From Saprospiraceae bacterium (GTDB taxonomy: Bacteria; Bacteroidota; Bacteroidia; Chitinophagales; Saprospiraceae), in assembly GCA_028285545.1 (NCBI GenBank), contig JANQPA010000105.1, forward strand, positions 1 through 64,000: a stretch of 64,000 nucleotides of DNA. Reading direction: 5' to 3'. The notes under the pieces are model-generated. The model was not told where the DNA came from and made no database searches. It saw only the letters and a list, made by a program, of their open reading frames with translations. Position 1 is the first letter of the stretch, and every line of letters starts with the position of its first letter. Position numbers and translations under genes: made by a program. Below are positions 32,352 through 42,277 of this stretch, one piece after another.

Positions 32352-33493
32352 TTTCCAGCCAATAATTTCTCTCCGGTGAAAGCATATTGATCCCATTTAG
32401 GTAAGGGGTGAAAACCGGCTGCCTGTACATCTCTAAACAAGCGCTCCAATCCATTTTTTCGATAAAAACTTTGCCCACCAATGGCTTCCATTGCTTCTCG
32501 GACGGTTTGCTGAGCAGCATCAGCCACATTGGTTTTTAAACTCAAAATATCAATGGTTGTATTTTCTTTTGGCAGAAAATCGAAATTATTCGTCAAGCTA
32601 TACATAGCCCTCCATTGGGTTTGGGCACTTAGCAAGCTATTATTCAATCTGCCTATGATGTAGGTAATGTGCTCCTTATTGCGATGATATTTTTTACCAA
32701 TAGACAAGGCAATTTCCATGGCTTTTTCGGCAGTACCCACATATGCAGACATGATTAATGGCATTGCAACAGTCAATACCACATGCCAGACAGGATGAAA
32801 CTCTCCCCTCTCTCTCATCAATGCAATGCTTGACTCAGGGACAAATACTTTGTCGAATTGAATGGTTTGTGATCCGGTAGCTCGCATTCCCATAACGTCC
32901 CAATCATCCAGGACGGTCACCCCTTCTGCATTCATTGGCACCCCAAAATGAAGAACATGCCAATTTCCTTCGTCATCTTTCCAGGGTGAGCTGGTAACGG
33001 CAACATTCCCGCTTGCTGATTGGCTGGCAAAGAATTTTTTAGCTGTAAAAAGATAGCCTCCTTCTACTTTTTCCATCTCACCATTGGAATCCAACCAGTC
33101 TCTGGCACCTGTGCTAATGAGAACCAGTTGCTCCTTAGCTACCCGCTCCAAAAGTGGCCCTCCCTGGCCTTTTTGTTTGTATTTCCACACAGTTGCAGCT
33201 ACCAAATGTTGATGCATAGAAAAAGCCAGTGCAGTTGAACTACAGTAATGAGCTATAATACGAATGATATTACACATCTCCGCATGGCTTATACCTCCGC
33301 CTCCAAATTCTTGAGGCACCATAGCTGAGAAAAAGCGATGCTCTTTGAGTTGAGCGTAATTTTCTTCAACAAAGCTTCCTTCCTGATCGTATTTTGAGGC
33401 CCGATCAGCAAAATCTTGGCCTAAATCGTGAATTAGTGCTTCCCAGTTGATTTTTTTTATCTGAAGATTTGGTTTGGTTTGTGAAACTCCCAT
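32348..33493 (-). CDS. Acyl-CoA dehydrogenase family protein
   Basis: The ATG at 33493 is used because the longer frame starts at TTG. The 381-residue flavoprotein has the N-terminal helical domain (FFSAMVPQEFGGGGISHAEM), the beta domain (AKKFFASQSASGNVAVTSSP, WDVMGMRATGSQTIQFDKVF) and the C-terminal helical bundle. The absence of the typical catalytic Glu segment suggests it belongs to the hydroxylase/monooxygenase-type branch (DszC/HpaA-like) rather than fatty-acid oxidation. GMRATGSQ is the flavin-proximal signature. It stands alone; the substrate is unknown. Confidence 0.8.
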   Translation of the reverse strand: MGVSQTKPNLQIKKINWEALIHDLGQDFADRASKYDQEGSFVEENYAQLKEHRFFSAMVPQEFGGGGISHAEMCNIIRIIAHYCSSTALAFSMHQHLVAATVWKYKQKGQGGPLLERVAKEQLVLISTGARDWLDSNGEMEKVEGGYLFTAKKFFASQSASGNVAVTSSPWKDDEGNWHVLHFGVPMNAEGVTVLDDWDVMGMRATGSQTIQFDKVFVPESSIALMRERGEFHPVWHVVLTVAMPLIMSAYVGTAEKAMEIALSIGKKYHRNKEHITYIIGRLNNSLLSAQTQWRAMYSLTNNFDFLPKENTTIDILSLKTNVADAAQQTVREAMEAIGGQSFYRKNGLERLFRDVQAAGFHPLPKWDQYAFTGEKLLAGN

Positions 33494-33646
33494 TGCAAAT
33501 TGGTTTTGATATAAATTGATTTTGCTATGCAAGTAAGTTGTGATTCACAAAAACCAAAAGGGCAAATGAGTGGATATCCTATTTACCTTAGTCAATAGGT
33601 AAATTTATCTTGTTGAATAAAATCATGGTATGGAAAATTTCCGGTC

Positions 33647-35086
33647 TTAATTTTTTTCATACACTGTAACCTCATCAGCAATTTTCTTAGCCACTCGGTA
33701 TTCTTCTTTTAACCAGGATCCAATTAAAGGTTCATAATTTTCATCTGACTCATTTATTAAAATAAAGCGAGGAGCAAGCCTTTTGAGTTCCTCAAGCATT
33801 ATTGAGGTATCAATCTTTAAAGCTTGGATATGGCTAGGACGCCAAATTAAGGAAGAATGTACATAAGGAATGAGACTTGGTTGGTTTAACATATGATATA
33901 AGATCTGCTCATAATTTCCGATATAAAACTGCTCCCCTTCCTTTAATTCACTCTTTAAAAATGTTGCTATGGCCTTAGGATGATCTTCTTTATCAAAATA
34001 ATCTTTCTTCTGGAAAAAGGAGTTTAAGGCTAATAACACAGGAAGAATTATCCAACCTATTTTAGCAGAAGTAATGGTCCTCAGCCATTTTGGCCGATCT
34101 TCAATTGGTATTTCAAAAAAGCTCCCCGCCAAAAAACTCAATGGAAGCATTACCTGAATACAATAATGGGCAAAAAACTTCCCCGGTATGAGTACTACAA
34201 TCCAAACAATGAGCATCCAAAACCAGGCAAATTGTCGGGTCCAAATATTTTCCCGGATAAATAATACCGCATAAACAGCAAATAAAAGGATTGGCAAAAA
34301 CCGCAAATTGAAGTCAAAAAAGAATTTTACATAATCCCACAAACTGGCAGCATCAGGGTATCGACTGCTTACTTCGAGAGTGTAAAAAAAGAATTTATCT
34401 AAATGCCCAAGATCATTATAATAGGCTATAGTAATTAAAAAGGGGATTAAAAAACCACCAAGCATTAAAGAAGCCCTGACAATGGTTGTATTCCAAGCTA
34501 TTTTTTTACTATAAGCCATCCAAAGCATAAACAGTCCCAAAGCTAAAGCATCGAAAGCAACCACATATTTAATAATAAAACCTAAACCCAAAGAAAAGCC
34601 CGCTAAAAAATAGAGCCAGCTTCGTTTTTCTTCAATCCAAAGCCACAGCGCAATGGCGGTAAACAAGCCGAAAAAGGTTTCTGTGTTTGGAGATACTCCA
34701 TAATAGGTAAATATGGAGTTAAGGATAAGATAAATCATTCCCACTGCTAATGCCCCGTGTGGGCCTCCTCCACTTTTTCTCTTGGCTTTATAAAGAAAAA
34801 AAGCAGTTAATCCCAAGATAACTGACGCTAAAAGCCGAAGCATAAAAATGGAAGGACCAAAAATCGTTTGCAAGCCTGCATAGATCAAAAAAATACCAAT
34901 AGGCTTGGTGTCGATTACATCAATAAAATAGGTTTGTCCATTTAAAATTGCATCAGCAATGACAATATAGGTTGATTCATCATGGTCAATAACACTAGGA
35001 AAAAAGGAGAAAAAACGAATCAAGATAGAAAATAGCACTAAAAAGATTAAGCTTAGGCCGGCAGATTGTTTGATTCCTTGGAACAT
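33647..35086 (-). CDS. GT39/PMT-like membrane glycosyltransferase
   Basis: The ATG at 35086 opens MFQGIKQSAGLSLIFLVLFS; a longer frame to 35269 overlaps the divergent gene and is rejected. The 479-residue protein has about ten membrane segments. The first periplasmic loop contains VIDHDESTYIVIADAILNGQ and DVIDTKPIGIFL, where the acidic pair matches the catalytic Asp/Glu of the ArnT/PMT family using polyprenyl-phosphate sugars. A soluble C-terminal domain follows (EGEQFYIGNYEQILYHML). The acceptor is unknown. Confidence 0.85.
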   Translation of the reverse strand: MFQGIKQSAGLSLIFLVLFSILIRFFSFFPSVIDHDESTYIVIADAILNGQTYFIDVIDTKPIGIFLIYAGLQTIFGPSIFMLRLLASVILGLTAFFLYKAKRKSGGGPHGALAVGMIYLILNSIFTYYGVSPNTETFFGLFTAIALWLWIEEKRSWLYFLAGFSLGLGFIIKYVVAFDALALGLFMLWMAYSKKIAWNTTIVRASLMLGGFLIPFLITIAYYNDLGHLDKFFFYTLEVSSRYPDAASLWDYVKFFFDFNLRFLPILLFAVYAVLFIRENIWTRQFAWFWMLIVWIVVLIPGKFFAHYCIQVMLPLSFLAGSFFEIPIEDRPKWLRTITSAKIGWIILPVLLALNSFFQKKDYFDKEDHPKAIATFLKSELKEGEQFYIGNYEQILYHMLNQPSLIPYVHSSLIWRPSHIQALKIDTSIMLEELKRLAPRFILINESDENYEPLIGSWLKEEYRVAKKIADEVTVYEKN

Positions 35087-35147
35087 CCTTATGTTTTGAC
35101 AATTAAATATAGATCGGCAAAAATAGGAAAATCTATTATTTTTAGGA

Positions 35148-36257
35148 ATGGAACCAATAGAACTCAAAGTAAAAGATCTCCTCAAACAAGCAACAGTCAT
35201 CGATGGGCATTGTGATATTCTTATCCCAATGGCTGAAGGCAAAATGAATATTGCCGATGATGTACACATTCCCGGAATTGAAGATTGGGTGCCTCCACCA
35301 GGTCTTGAAAATCATCCTTTTGTTAAATATGGCTTTGAGCCTCACACCATGTATTTTGGATGCATGGGTCAATATGATATCCCAAAATGGAAAAAAGGAG
35401 GCACAGATACACAATTATGTGCCATTTATCTGGACGACACCAAATTGGATGCGCCACTAAAAAAGGGGCTGGAAATGGTTTATACCTTCCTACAGGCTGT
35501 ACAAGAAAACGATGAGGTAATTCATTGCCTTACAGCTGCAGATATTAAAAAGGCTAAAAAAGAAGGAAAATTGGGATGGGTTCTTACTTTCGAGGGCTGT
35601 GAGGCCTTAGGTGGTGATATTAGAATGCTGGATTTATATTATCAGTTGGGTCTCCGGTCGGGTAGTTTGACTCATACTCGACGAAATATTTATGCTGATG
35701 GGTGTTGGGGCGCCGAACAGAAGGGAGGCTTGACACCTCTGGGAAAGCAGTTGGTTCAAAGAATGGTGGACCTTAAAATTGTAGTCGACCTGGTTCACAT
35801 TGGGGAGCCTGGTTTTTGGGAAATTATGAATATGGTGGAACAACCCATGATCTTATCGCATTCCACTCCTACCATGTTTGCCTCCACCCAAAAAGAAGAT
35901 CAGGATTTTATGAACGGGAAAGTACCACGGCCAAGGTTAGAATTAGACAGAGATAGGGAAATCCTGGATGCCATCGCCAAAAATAATGGTGTACTGGGAA
36001 TGATCTGGATTTTATATCATTCTATCGAAGATGCAGTAAGTGATATTGAAACCGCCCTTGAAACGATGGGAGAAGATCATATTGGTCTGGGTAGTGATCT
36101 CTATGGTCATCAGTTAAACACCCCAGGCCTGGAAGATATCTCTAAAATACCTAACCTGGTCAGAGAATTAATAAAACGGGGACATTCTGATCAAATGATC
36201 AGCAAATTTTTAGGTCAAAACTATCTCAGGGTTTTTGAGGAGGTTTGGGGGGAATAG
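35148..36257 (+). CDS. Membrane dipeptidase family protein (peptidase M19)
   Basis: The 369-residue protein has the M19 metal site pattern: H and D in VIDGHCDILIP, the bridging Glu in LTFEGCEALGG, and histidines in VVDLVHIGEPGFWEIM and MILSHSTPTMF. HIGLGSDLYG supplies the last Asp. The family hydrolyses dipeptides, including those with a D-residue at the C-terminal position. No signal peptide is visible, so it is cytoplasmic. The last 32 bp overlap the 3' end of the convergent FAD oxidoreductase gene. Its start is 61 bp from the divergent GT39-like gene. Confidence 0.9.
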   Translation: MEPIELKVKDLLKQATVIDGHCDILIPMAEGKMNIADDVHIPGIEDWVPPPGLENHPFVKYGFEPHTMYFGCMGQYDIPKWKKGGTDTQLCAIYLDDTKLDAPLKKGLEMVYTFLQAVQENDEVIHCLTAADIKKAKKEGKLGWVLTFEGCEALGGDIRMLDLYYQLGLRSGSLTHTRRNIYADGCWGAEQKGGLTPLGKQLVQRMVDLKIVVDLVHIGEPGFWEIMNMVEQPMILSHSTPTMFASTQKEDQDFMNGKVPRPRLELDRDREILDAIAKNNGVLGMIWILYHSIEDAVSDIETALETMGEDHIGLGSDLYGHQLNTPGLEDISKIPNLVRELIKRGHSDQMISKFLGQNYLRVFEEVWGE

Positions 36258-39120
36258 CTTGAATTGCTTCTACCCAATGCCTTGCTTTCTGATCGGTAAA
36301 ATGTTCAATCTGATGTCGACAACTAAAACCATTGGCTATAATTTGGAAATTTGACTGAGAAGATAAAATTTCGGGGAATAATATCTCCTGGCCAATTTTT
36401 TCCGAAATATCAAAATGCTCTTTTTCATAGCCAAAACTCCCGGCCATTCCACAACAGCCGGAAGGGATTTCTTCAACCGACTTCTTTGTAGTTGCTAAAA
36501 TTTGCTTTAAGGCGGATGTTCCATAAAGTGCTTTTTGATGGCAATGTCCGTGCACTTTAAAATCTGACTCCTCTTTTACTTCGAAATTTATTTTTAAGCG
36601 TTCTGCTTTTATTTCCTGAGCTAAAAATTCTTCAATCATCATGACCTGAGAGGAAAGCTGTCCTGCCAAATGATCATCCTCTAGTAAATCAGGCCAGTCA
36701 TCATTTAAAGCAGAAGCACAGCTTGGCTCACATACTAAAACAGGTAAACCCTGTTCCAGGAAAGGCTTAAGCTTATTGATAAGTGGTAGGCCTTCCATCC
36801 GAGCTTTACGAATAAAGCCATTAGACAATTTTGGCCTTTGGCAGCAACCTACATCCGCTATAATAACTTCATAACCACAATCTCTTAATAGTTGTAGGGC
36901 TGATTTTCCAATTCCGGGCTCAAAATAATTCACATAAGTATCTACAAATAAAACCACCTTTTGCCCTGTATTAGCTTGCCCTTTTTGTTTTTTATACCAA
37001 TTTGAAAAAGATTGAGAAGCATATGGAGGCAGGATTCTTCTCCTATGTATCCCAGCTATTTTTTCCAAAAAAAATCGAAAAGGAATACTCGATTGGAGCC
37101 TATTAATAATTGGTGCAAAAGTTCCAGCCATGCGAGCAGCCTGCCTGGAAGCATTCATGGTCAATCGATCTCTGAGCGTAGTGCCATGTTTATCAAAGTA
37201 CATTTGTAGGACATCACTTTTCAGTTTAGCTACATCTACATTACTTGGGCATTCTGATTTGCAGGCTTTGCAGGATAGGCATAAATCCATGACCTCTTTC
37301 ATTCTAGGACTGTCCAAACCTGTATTTTCAAACTGGTTGGACATGGCCAATCGAAGGGCGTTGGCCCGGCCTCTTGTAGAATGCTCTTCATCACGGGTGG
37401 CTTTAAAGCTTGGGCACATGGTCCCACCTAAGGTTTTTCTACACTCCCCTACCCCAGTACACCTATGCACAGCCGCCTGAAAACCACCATCGATCTTATA
37501 TTTAAATTCTGTTTGAAGCTTCTGGTCCTGATAACTGGCACCATAACGGAGGTGATCGCTTATATCCGGAGCATTCACAATTTTACCAGGATTCATAAGA
37601 TTATCAGGATCAAATAGGGCTTTTACCGATTTAAAAGCCTCATAGAGCTGATCACCAAAAAATTGCTGGTTGTAAAAACTTCGAACCAGTCCATCCCCAT
37701 GCTCTCCACTCCATGAACCACCATACTCTTTAACCAATGCAAAGGTCCCGTCTGCAATATTTTTAAAACGCTGAATGTCTTTGGCATCTCTTAAGTCAAG
37801 GATAGGCCGCACATGAATGACTCCTACACTTGCATGGGCATACATGGCCGCCTGGGTTTGGTTATCAGCACATAACTGCAACACTCTTTCTATGTATTCA
37901 GGGAGAACCTTGGTAGGTATGCCAGCATCTTCAATAAAGGCCAATGGTTTTTTATTGCCTTTAATACCCAACATAAGCCCTAAACCTTTCTTCCTGACTA
38001 TCCATACATCTTCATATTCTTTTCCTTCGGGAAAAACAGGGTAGGCATATCCCATTTGTACCTCAATCAGCCGATCTTTCATTTTTTCAGGCCGCTGCAA
38101 TACATCTTTTTGGGTATCTCCATAAAACTCTACAATTAGAATGGCTGCTGGATTTCCCTGGATAAAATGGCAGGCCCGCTGAGTAGTCAGGTTTTCACGA
38201 CTAAGTCCAACTACTGTTTTATCCAAAATCTCTATTGCAGAAGGCTGATAGTCCAAAATGACCTCCACGGCCTGAATGGCCTCCGAAAGTTCAGCAAAAT
38301 GCACCACACAAACCGATTTATATTTCGGCAGGGGTTCCAGGTTCAGCTTTAATTCAAGGGTGGTTGCCAGGGTTCCTTCACTGCCAGTGATGAGTTTGGC
38401 CAGGTTCCAGTTTTCAGTATATACAAACTCGTCAAGGTTATAGCCTCCTACCCTACGCATCACTTTTGGAAAACGTTCAATAATTTCGGGGTGATTGGAA
38501 AAAATTAGCTCTCGGAATTTTTTATAGATATGACCCTCTCTGTCCTCTTTTGTAGCAGTTTTTTGATAATCTTCGGGAGCTTGCTCTTTCAAATGCATAA
38601 GGGTTCCATCAGATAATAAAATTTTAGCCTCCAATACATGGTCCACTGTTTTTCCATATAAAATACTTTTAGTACCTGAAGAATTATTTCCCACCATTCC
38701 TCCAACATTTGCTCTGCTGGAGGTAGCTGGGTCAGGAGCAAAATGTAAACCATAAGGAGCCAAATAAGCATTGAGTTCATCTCTAATCAAACCAGGCTGA
38801 ACGCGCACCCATTTTTCTTTCTCATTTAATTCAATTATGGTATTCATGTATTTTGAAAAATCAAGGACTAAGGATTTTCCTACGGTTTGTCCGGCAAGGC
38901 TGGTCCCTCCACCCCGAGGCAGGATGCTTAGCTTATTTGAATTGGCCAGGGTAATTGCTTTTTTTACATCTTCTTCATCCTTTGGAATAACCACCACAAC
39001 TGGTTTAATTTGATACACACTAGCATCGGTGGCGTACATTCCGAGAGAATATTCGTCGCTTAATACTTCTCCTTTAATTTCTTTTTGCAGTTGAGCAAGT
39101 AATTCATTTAAGTAGCTCAT
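36226..39120 (-). CDS. FAD-binding and Fe-S oxidoreductase (GlcD/Dld-type fusion)
   Basis: The ATG at 39120 is used (MSYLNELLAQ). The 964-residue protein fuses an FAD-binding PCMH domain (PRGGGTSLAGQTVG, NVGGMVGNNSSG), a FAD-oxidase C domain (WSGEHGDGLVRS), a ferredoxin-like segment (CLSCKACKSECPSNVD) and CCG domains (SGCCGMAGSFGYEKEH). It resembles bacterial 2-hydroxyacid dehydrogenases that feed electrons to the respiratory chain, with the subunits normally called GlcD, GlcF and LldE joined. Its substrate could be D-lactate, D-2-hydroxyglutarate or a similar hydroxyacid. It is monocistronic. Confidence 0.9.
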   Translation of the reverse strand: MSYLNELLAQLQKEIKGEVLSDEYSLGMYATDASVYQIKPVVVVIPKDEEDVKKAITLANSNKLSILPRGGGTSLAGQTVGKSLVLDFSKYMNTIIELNEKEKWVRVQPGLIRDELNAYLAPYGLHFAPDPATSSRANVGGMVGNNSSGTKSILYGKTVDHVLEAKILLSDGTLMHLKEQAPEDYQKTATKEDREGHIYKKFRELIFSNHPEIIERFPKVMRRVGGYNLDEFVYTENWNLAKLITGSEGTLATTLELKLNLEPLPKYKSVCVVHFAELSEAIQAVEVILDYQPSAIEILDKTVVGLSRENLTTQRACHFIQGNPAAILIVEFYGDTQKDVLQRPEKMKDRLIEVQMGYAYPVFPEGKEYEDVWIVRKKGLGLMLGIKGNKKPLAFIEDAGIPTKVLPEYIERVLQLCADNQTQAAMYAHASVGVIHVRPILDLRDAKDIQRFKNIADGTFALVKEYGGSWSGEHGDGLVRSFYNQQFFGDQLYEAFKSVKALFDPDNLMNPGKIVNAPDISDHLRYGASYQDQKLQTEFKYKIDGGFQAAVHRCTGVGECRKTLGGTMCPSFKATRDEEHSTRGRANALRLAMSNQFENTGLDSPRMKEVMDLCLSCKACKSECPSNVDVAKLKSDVLQMYFDKHGTTLRDRLTMNASRQAARMAGTFAPIINRLQSSIPFRFFLEKIAGIHRRRILPPYASQSFSNWYKKQKGQANTGQKVVLFVDTYVNYFEPGIGKSALQLLRDCGYEVIIADVGCCQRPKLSNGFIRKARMEGLPLINKLKPFLEQGLPVLVCEPSCASALNDDWPDLLEDDHLAGQLSSQVMMIEEFLAQEIKAERLKINFEVKEESDFKVHGHCHQKALYGTSALKQILATTKKSVEEIPSGCCGMAGSFGYEKEHFDISEKIGQEILFPEILSSQSNFQIIANGFSCRHQIEHFTDQKARHWVEAIQAIPPKPPQKP

Positions 39121-39234
39121 AATTAGCAAGCTTTGAAACAGATATTTCTAATTCTTGAATGAGAATCAAATTAGTTTTAATGCTCTTAAAATTGATGGAT
39201 ATTTATTGGAATAAAGGGGGTACTAGATAAAAAG

Positions 39235-39301
39235 TTTTTTTCTCACGCAGATTCCGCCAATTCCACAGATAAATATTTACAAAAACTGTAAAATCTGCGT
39301 G
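39235..39301. repeat. Palindromic repeat family copy 3 (partly degenerate)
   Basis: ttttttctcacgcagattcc on the left and aatctgcgtg (39292-39301) on the right; the outer 10 bp (cacgcagatt, 39244-39253) pair exactly, while the interior is diverged. It lies in the 318-bp spacer between the divergent FAD oxidoreductase and amidohydrolase genes; no gene is seen there. Downstream, at about 39356-39376, a short actcagaactctgaacct stretch resembles the GGAAC repeat type. Confidence 0.75.
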
Positions 39302-39438
39302 CTAACAATCTTTATCAATAATAATCCCATTTTCATTCTAGAATTACTCTGCCCGCAACTCAGAACTCTGAACCTAAAACTAATTCCATATATTCTCTTA
39401 TTTTTAAGTACATCATCAAACTTAACAAACAAAAAAAT

Positions 39439-40935
39439 ATGAAAAAAGCGATCACATTCATTCTTCTGATATTTACCTGCCTGGCATGTGATTTACCTGA
39501 AGACTCCCCGGATTCATTTGACCTTGTTTTAAAAGGAGGGAGAGTAATGGATCCAGAAACAGGATTGGACGACATCCGCAATGTTGGAATTATTGGAGAT
39601 CAGATTATGGAAGTATCTGAAGAAGAATTAAGTGGAAAAGAAGTTCTTGACGTTTCTGGATTGGTAGTAGCTCCGGGGTTTGTTGATCTTCATGTTCATG
39701 GAATGACCAACAAAGCACATGTATATCAAGCCAGAGACGGAGTTACCACAGCTCTGGAATTGGAAGGAGGGATAGCTTTTTTAAAAGAATGGGTTGAAGG
39801 AAAGCGAGGAAATACAATCGTGAATTATGGTGCAACCGTTCCTCATGGTTCTTTGCGAGCCTTAGCCATGGGTAGTTACAATCATTATTTTGCTCAAGCC
39901 AAAAAAATTATGGAAACGGAGGGGATTGAAAGTCCTCAGCTAGCCAAAATCCAGATCAATATGGCCAGGGCCAATTACCAAGAGCTTAGTGAAGAGGAAA
40001 TTAAGACCATGGAAGAAATGATGAAGGGCGAATTAGAAGCGGGAGCACTAGGTATTGGCGTGCCAGTTGGATATTATCCTGGTGCTACCGCTGGAGAGAT
40101 TTTTAAGGTGTATGAATATGCCGCCAAAGATAAAGTACCTGTATTTTCTCATACCCGAGGTTTTGGTATGCCAGGCATTCAGGAGGCTATTTCCAATGCA
40201 GTAACCACTGGGGCACCACTCCATATCGTACATGCCAACAGTTTGTCTCTGGGAGAAATACAAACGACTCTTAGCATGGTTGAGTCTGCTCAGGAAAGAG
40301 GCCTGGACGTAACAACTGAAGTATATCCTTATACGGCTGCTTCCACTTCTATAGAGTCCACCATCTTTGATCCTGGTTGGCAAGAATTACTGGGCATTTC
40401 TTATGAAGATTTGCAATGGGAAGCCACCGGAGAAAGACTAAGCGAAGAAACATTTAATGAGTATCGGAAAACAGGAGGTACTGTAATCATTCATATGATG
40501 AAGCCGGAATGGATCCAAAAAGGGATTGCTCATCCTCTTACGATGATTGGATCCGATGGCATGCCTTATGCACCGATGGCTCATCCTCGTACCGCAGGCA
40601 CCTTCTCCAGAGTATTGGGCAAATACGTACGGGAAGAAAAAGTAATTGACCTGATGACAGCACTCAAAAAAATGACCATAATGCCAACTCAACGCCTGGA
40701 AGCTATCGCTCCGATGATGAAACAAAAAGGGCGCCTGCAAAAGGGAATGGATGCAGATATCACTATTTTTAATGCGAACACCATTATTGATAAAGCAGAT
40801 TTTAAAGGATTGAAATTTTCGGAAGGGGTGGAGCATGTGCTGGTTAATGGAGTATTTGTGGTCAAGAATGGAGAGAATATAGAGGGGGCCTTTCCGGGAG
40901 AACCAGTTTTAGGGAAGTTTAGGAAGCAGGGGTAG
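39439..40935 (+). CDS. Amidohydrolase (D-aminoacylase-like), lipoprotein
   Basis: The 498-residue protein has a lipoprotein signal (AITFILLIFTCLAC). The metal-dependent hydrolase start is GLVVAPGFVDLHVHG (HxH). Further metal ligands are likely in VPVFSHTRGFGMPG and HIVHAN, and the catalytic Asp in MIGSDGMPYAPMAHPR. This order matches the N-acyl-D-amino-acid deacylase branch. A periplasmic location is expected. It may act with the nearby M19 dipeptidase on D-amino-acid-containing peptides, which is inference from proximity only. Confidence 0.85.
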   Translation: MKKAITFILLIFTCLACDLPEDSPDSFDLVLKGGRVMDPETGLDDIRNVGIIGDQIMEVSEEELSGKEVLDVSGLVVAPGFVDLHVHGMTNKAHVYQARDGVTTALELEGGIAFLKEWVEGKRGNTIVNYGATVPHGSLRALAMGSYNHYFAQAKKIMETEGIESPQLAKIQINMARANYQELSEEEIKTMEEMMKGELEAGALGIGVPVGYYPGATAGEIFKVYEYAAKDKVPVFSHTRGFGMPGIQEAISNAVTTGAPLHIVHANSLSLGEIQTTLSMVESAQERGLDVTTEVYPYTAASTSIESTIFDPGWQELLGISYEDLQWEATGERLSEETFNEYRKTGGTVIIHMMKPEWIQKGIAHPLTMIGSDGMPYAPMAHPRTAGTFSRVLGKYVREEKVIDLMTALKKMTIMPTQRLEAIAPMMKQKGRLQKGMDADITIFNANTIIDKADFKGLKFSEGVEHVLVNGVFVVKNGENIEGAFPGEPVLGKFRKQG

Positions 40936-40955
40936 AAAGTTAGTACGTGTTCACG

Positions 40956-41072
40956 TTAAAGGATTGCAAAACTGGAGGTAAAGTTGTTTATTGGAGCTTT
41001 TTTCTCACGCAGATTTCGCTAATTTCGCAAATCATTATTCGTATAATCAGCGAAATCTGCGTGAGAAAAAAG
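40956..41072. repeat. Palindromic repeat family copy 4 (best copy, extended flank)
   Basis: The arms 40997-41020 and 41049-41072 are perfect inverted repeats of 24 bp (ttttttctcacgcagatttc in the left arm). A 41-bp flank starting ttaaaggattgc at 40956 and ending ttgtttattggag is shared with copy 5 at 49167, with the same spacing to the palindrome within 1 bp. The repeat unit is thus longer than the hairpin. It lies between two codirectional genes. Confidence 0.9.
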
Positions 41073-41147
41073 TATAAATAATTCACAGTACCTTCATTCC
41101 ACCACTACCATACAATTAACCATTAACGAATAACCATTAACCAAAAT

Positions 41148-42263
41148 ATGAAATCAGACGATAAAAGATACATGACCATCCATTACCAAAGTTATCTGGC
41201 CTTGGATAAGATCCTTGACGCCCAGCATTTAAGGTCAGTAGAACTGGATGTAGAGCCGGCGCATGAAGAGATGTTGTTCATCATCGTTCATCAAAGCTAT
41301 GAGATTTGGTTCAAACAAATTATACATGAATTGGAATCCGTCATTGATATGTTTGATCGCAAAGATGTAGACGAAAAAAACATAGGAATTTCCATAGCCA
41401 GGCTCAATCGAGTGATAGTAATTTTTAAATTGCTGGTAGAGCATATACCGATTATGGAGACGATGACTCCTCTGGATTTTCTGGATTTTAGAAAATATCT
41501 TTTTCCAGCCTCCGGTTTTCAATCCTTCCAGTTTCGAAAAATCGAAAATTTATTGGGTCTGCCTGAAAAAGAAAGGATGACTTATCATGGTCATCACTAT
41601 GCTGCTTTTTTTCCAGATGAACAAAAGGAGGAATTAAAAAAGATAGCCTCAGGAAATAGCCTTTTTGAAGCCGTAGAAGAATGGTTAGAAAGAACTCCTT
41701 TTTTAAAGCTGGGTAATTTCAATTTTTTGGAATCTTATAAAAAAGCGGTTGAAAGTATGATCCAAAAAGAGGAGGAAGCCATCAAATCTTCTGAATACCT
41801 AAGTGAAAAGGAGAAAAAGGGGCGCTTAATCATGGTTGGCAATACGGGGACCTATTTCAAGTCGATTCTACAGGAAGAAGTGCACAAGCAAAAAATGCAA
41901 GAAGGAACCATTCGTCTAAGTTATAAAGCCACCCTGGCAGCATTAATGATTAGCTTGTATAATGAAGAACCTCTTTTACAACTTCCCTACCGTTTCTTGT
42001 TATGTTTGATTGATATTGATGAGCTACTCACTACCTGGCGCTACCGACATGCTCAAATGGTGCAAAGGATGTTAGGACGAAAGGTGGGCACTGGCGGGTC
42101 CTCGGGTCATGCCTATCTACATGCCACGGCCGTGAAACATCATATTTTCACCGATTTACATAATATTTCCACCTTGCTGATCCCTAGATCTGAGTTACCT
42201 GACTTACCCGAGAAGTTGAAAAAACAGCTGGGATTTTATTATTCCAGCTTGGAAGATTGGTAA
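41148..42263 (+). CDS. Tryptophan 2,3-dioxygenase family protein
   Basis: The 371-residue protein follows tryptophan 2,3-dioxygenase: an N-terminal EEMLFIIVHQSYEIWFKQII with the substrate-pocket His, and a C-terminal heme-ligand region (WRYRHAQMVQRMLGRKVGTG, GSSGHAYLHAT). It would open the indole ring of tryptophan to N-formylkynurenine in the cytoplasm. It is longer than the compact bacterial form (about 280 residues), with an inserted helical section at about 165-245. The downstream convergent methyltransferase starts its stop 14 bp away. No other kynurenine genes are in the window. Confidence 0.9.
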   Translation: MKSDDKRYMTIHYQSYLALDKILDAQHLRSVELDVEPAHEEMLFIIVHQSYEIWFKQIIHELESVIDMFDRKDVDEKNIGISIARLNRVIVIFKLLVEHIPIMETMTPLDFLDFRKYLFPASGFQSFQFRKIENLLGLPEKERMTYHGHHYAAFFPDEQKEELKKIASGNSLFEAVEEWLERTPFLKLGNFNFLESYKKAVESMIQKEEEAIKSSEYLSEKEKKGRLIMVGNTGTYFKSILQEEVHKQKMQEGTIRLSYKATLAALMISLYNEEPLLQLPYRFLLCLIDIDELLTTWRYRHAQMVQRMLGRKVGTGGSSGHAYLHATAVKHHIFTDLHNISTLLIPRSELPDLPEKLKKQLGFYYSSLEDW

Positions 42264-42277
42264 AAATTGAAAATGAT

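Noticed and set aside
33494-33532. Longer start of the acyl-CoA dehydrogenase-like gene
   Set aside because: The extra 13 codons begin with TTG, and the ATG at 33493 starts a typical sequence.
35087-35269. Longer start of the GT39-like gene
   Set aside because: The extension overlaps the divergent dipeptidase gene and precedes the natural first membrane segment.
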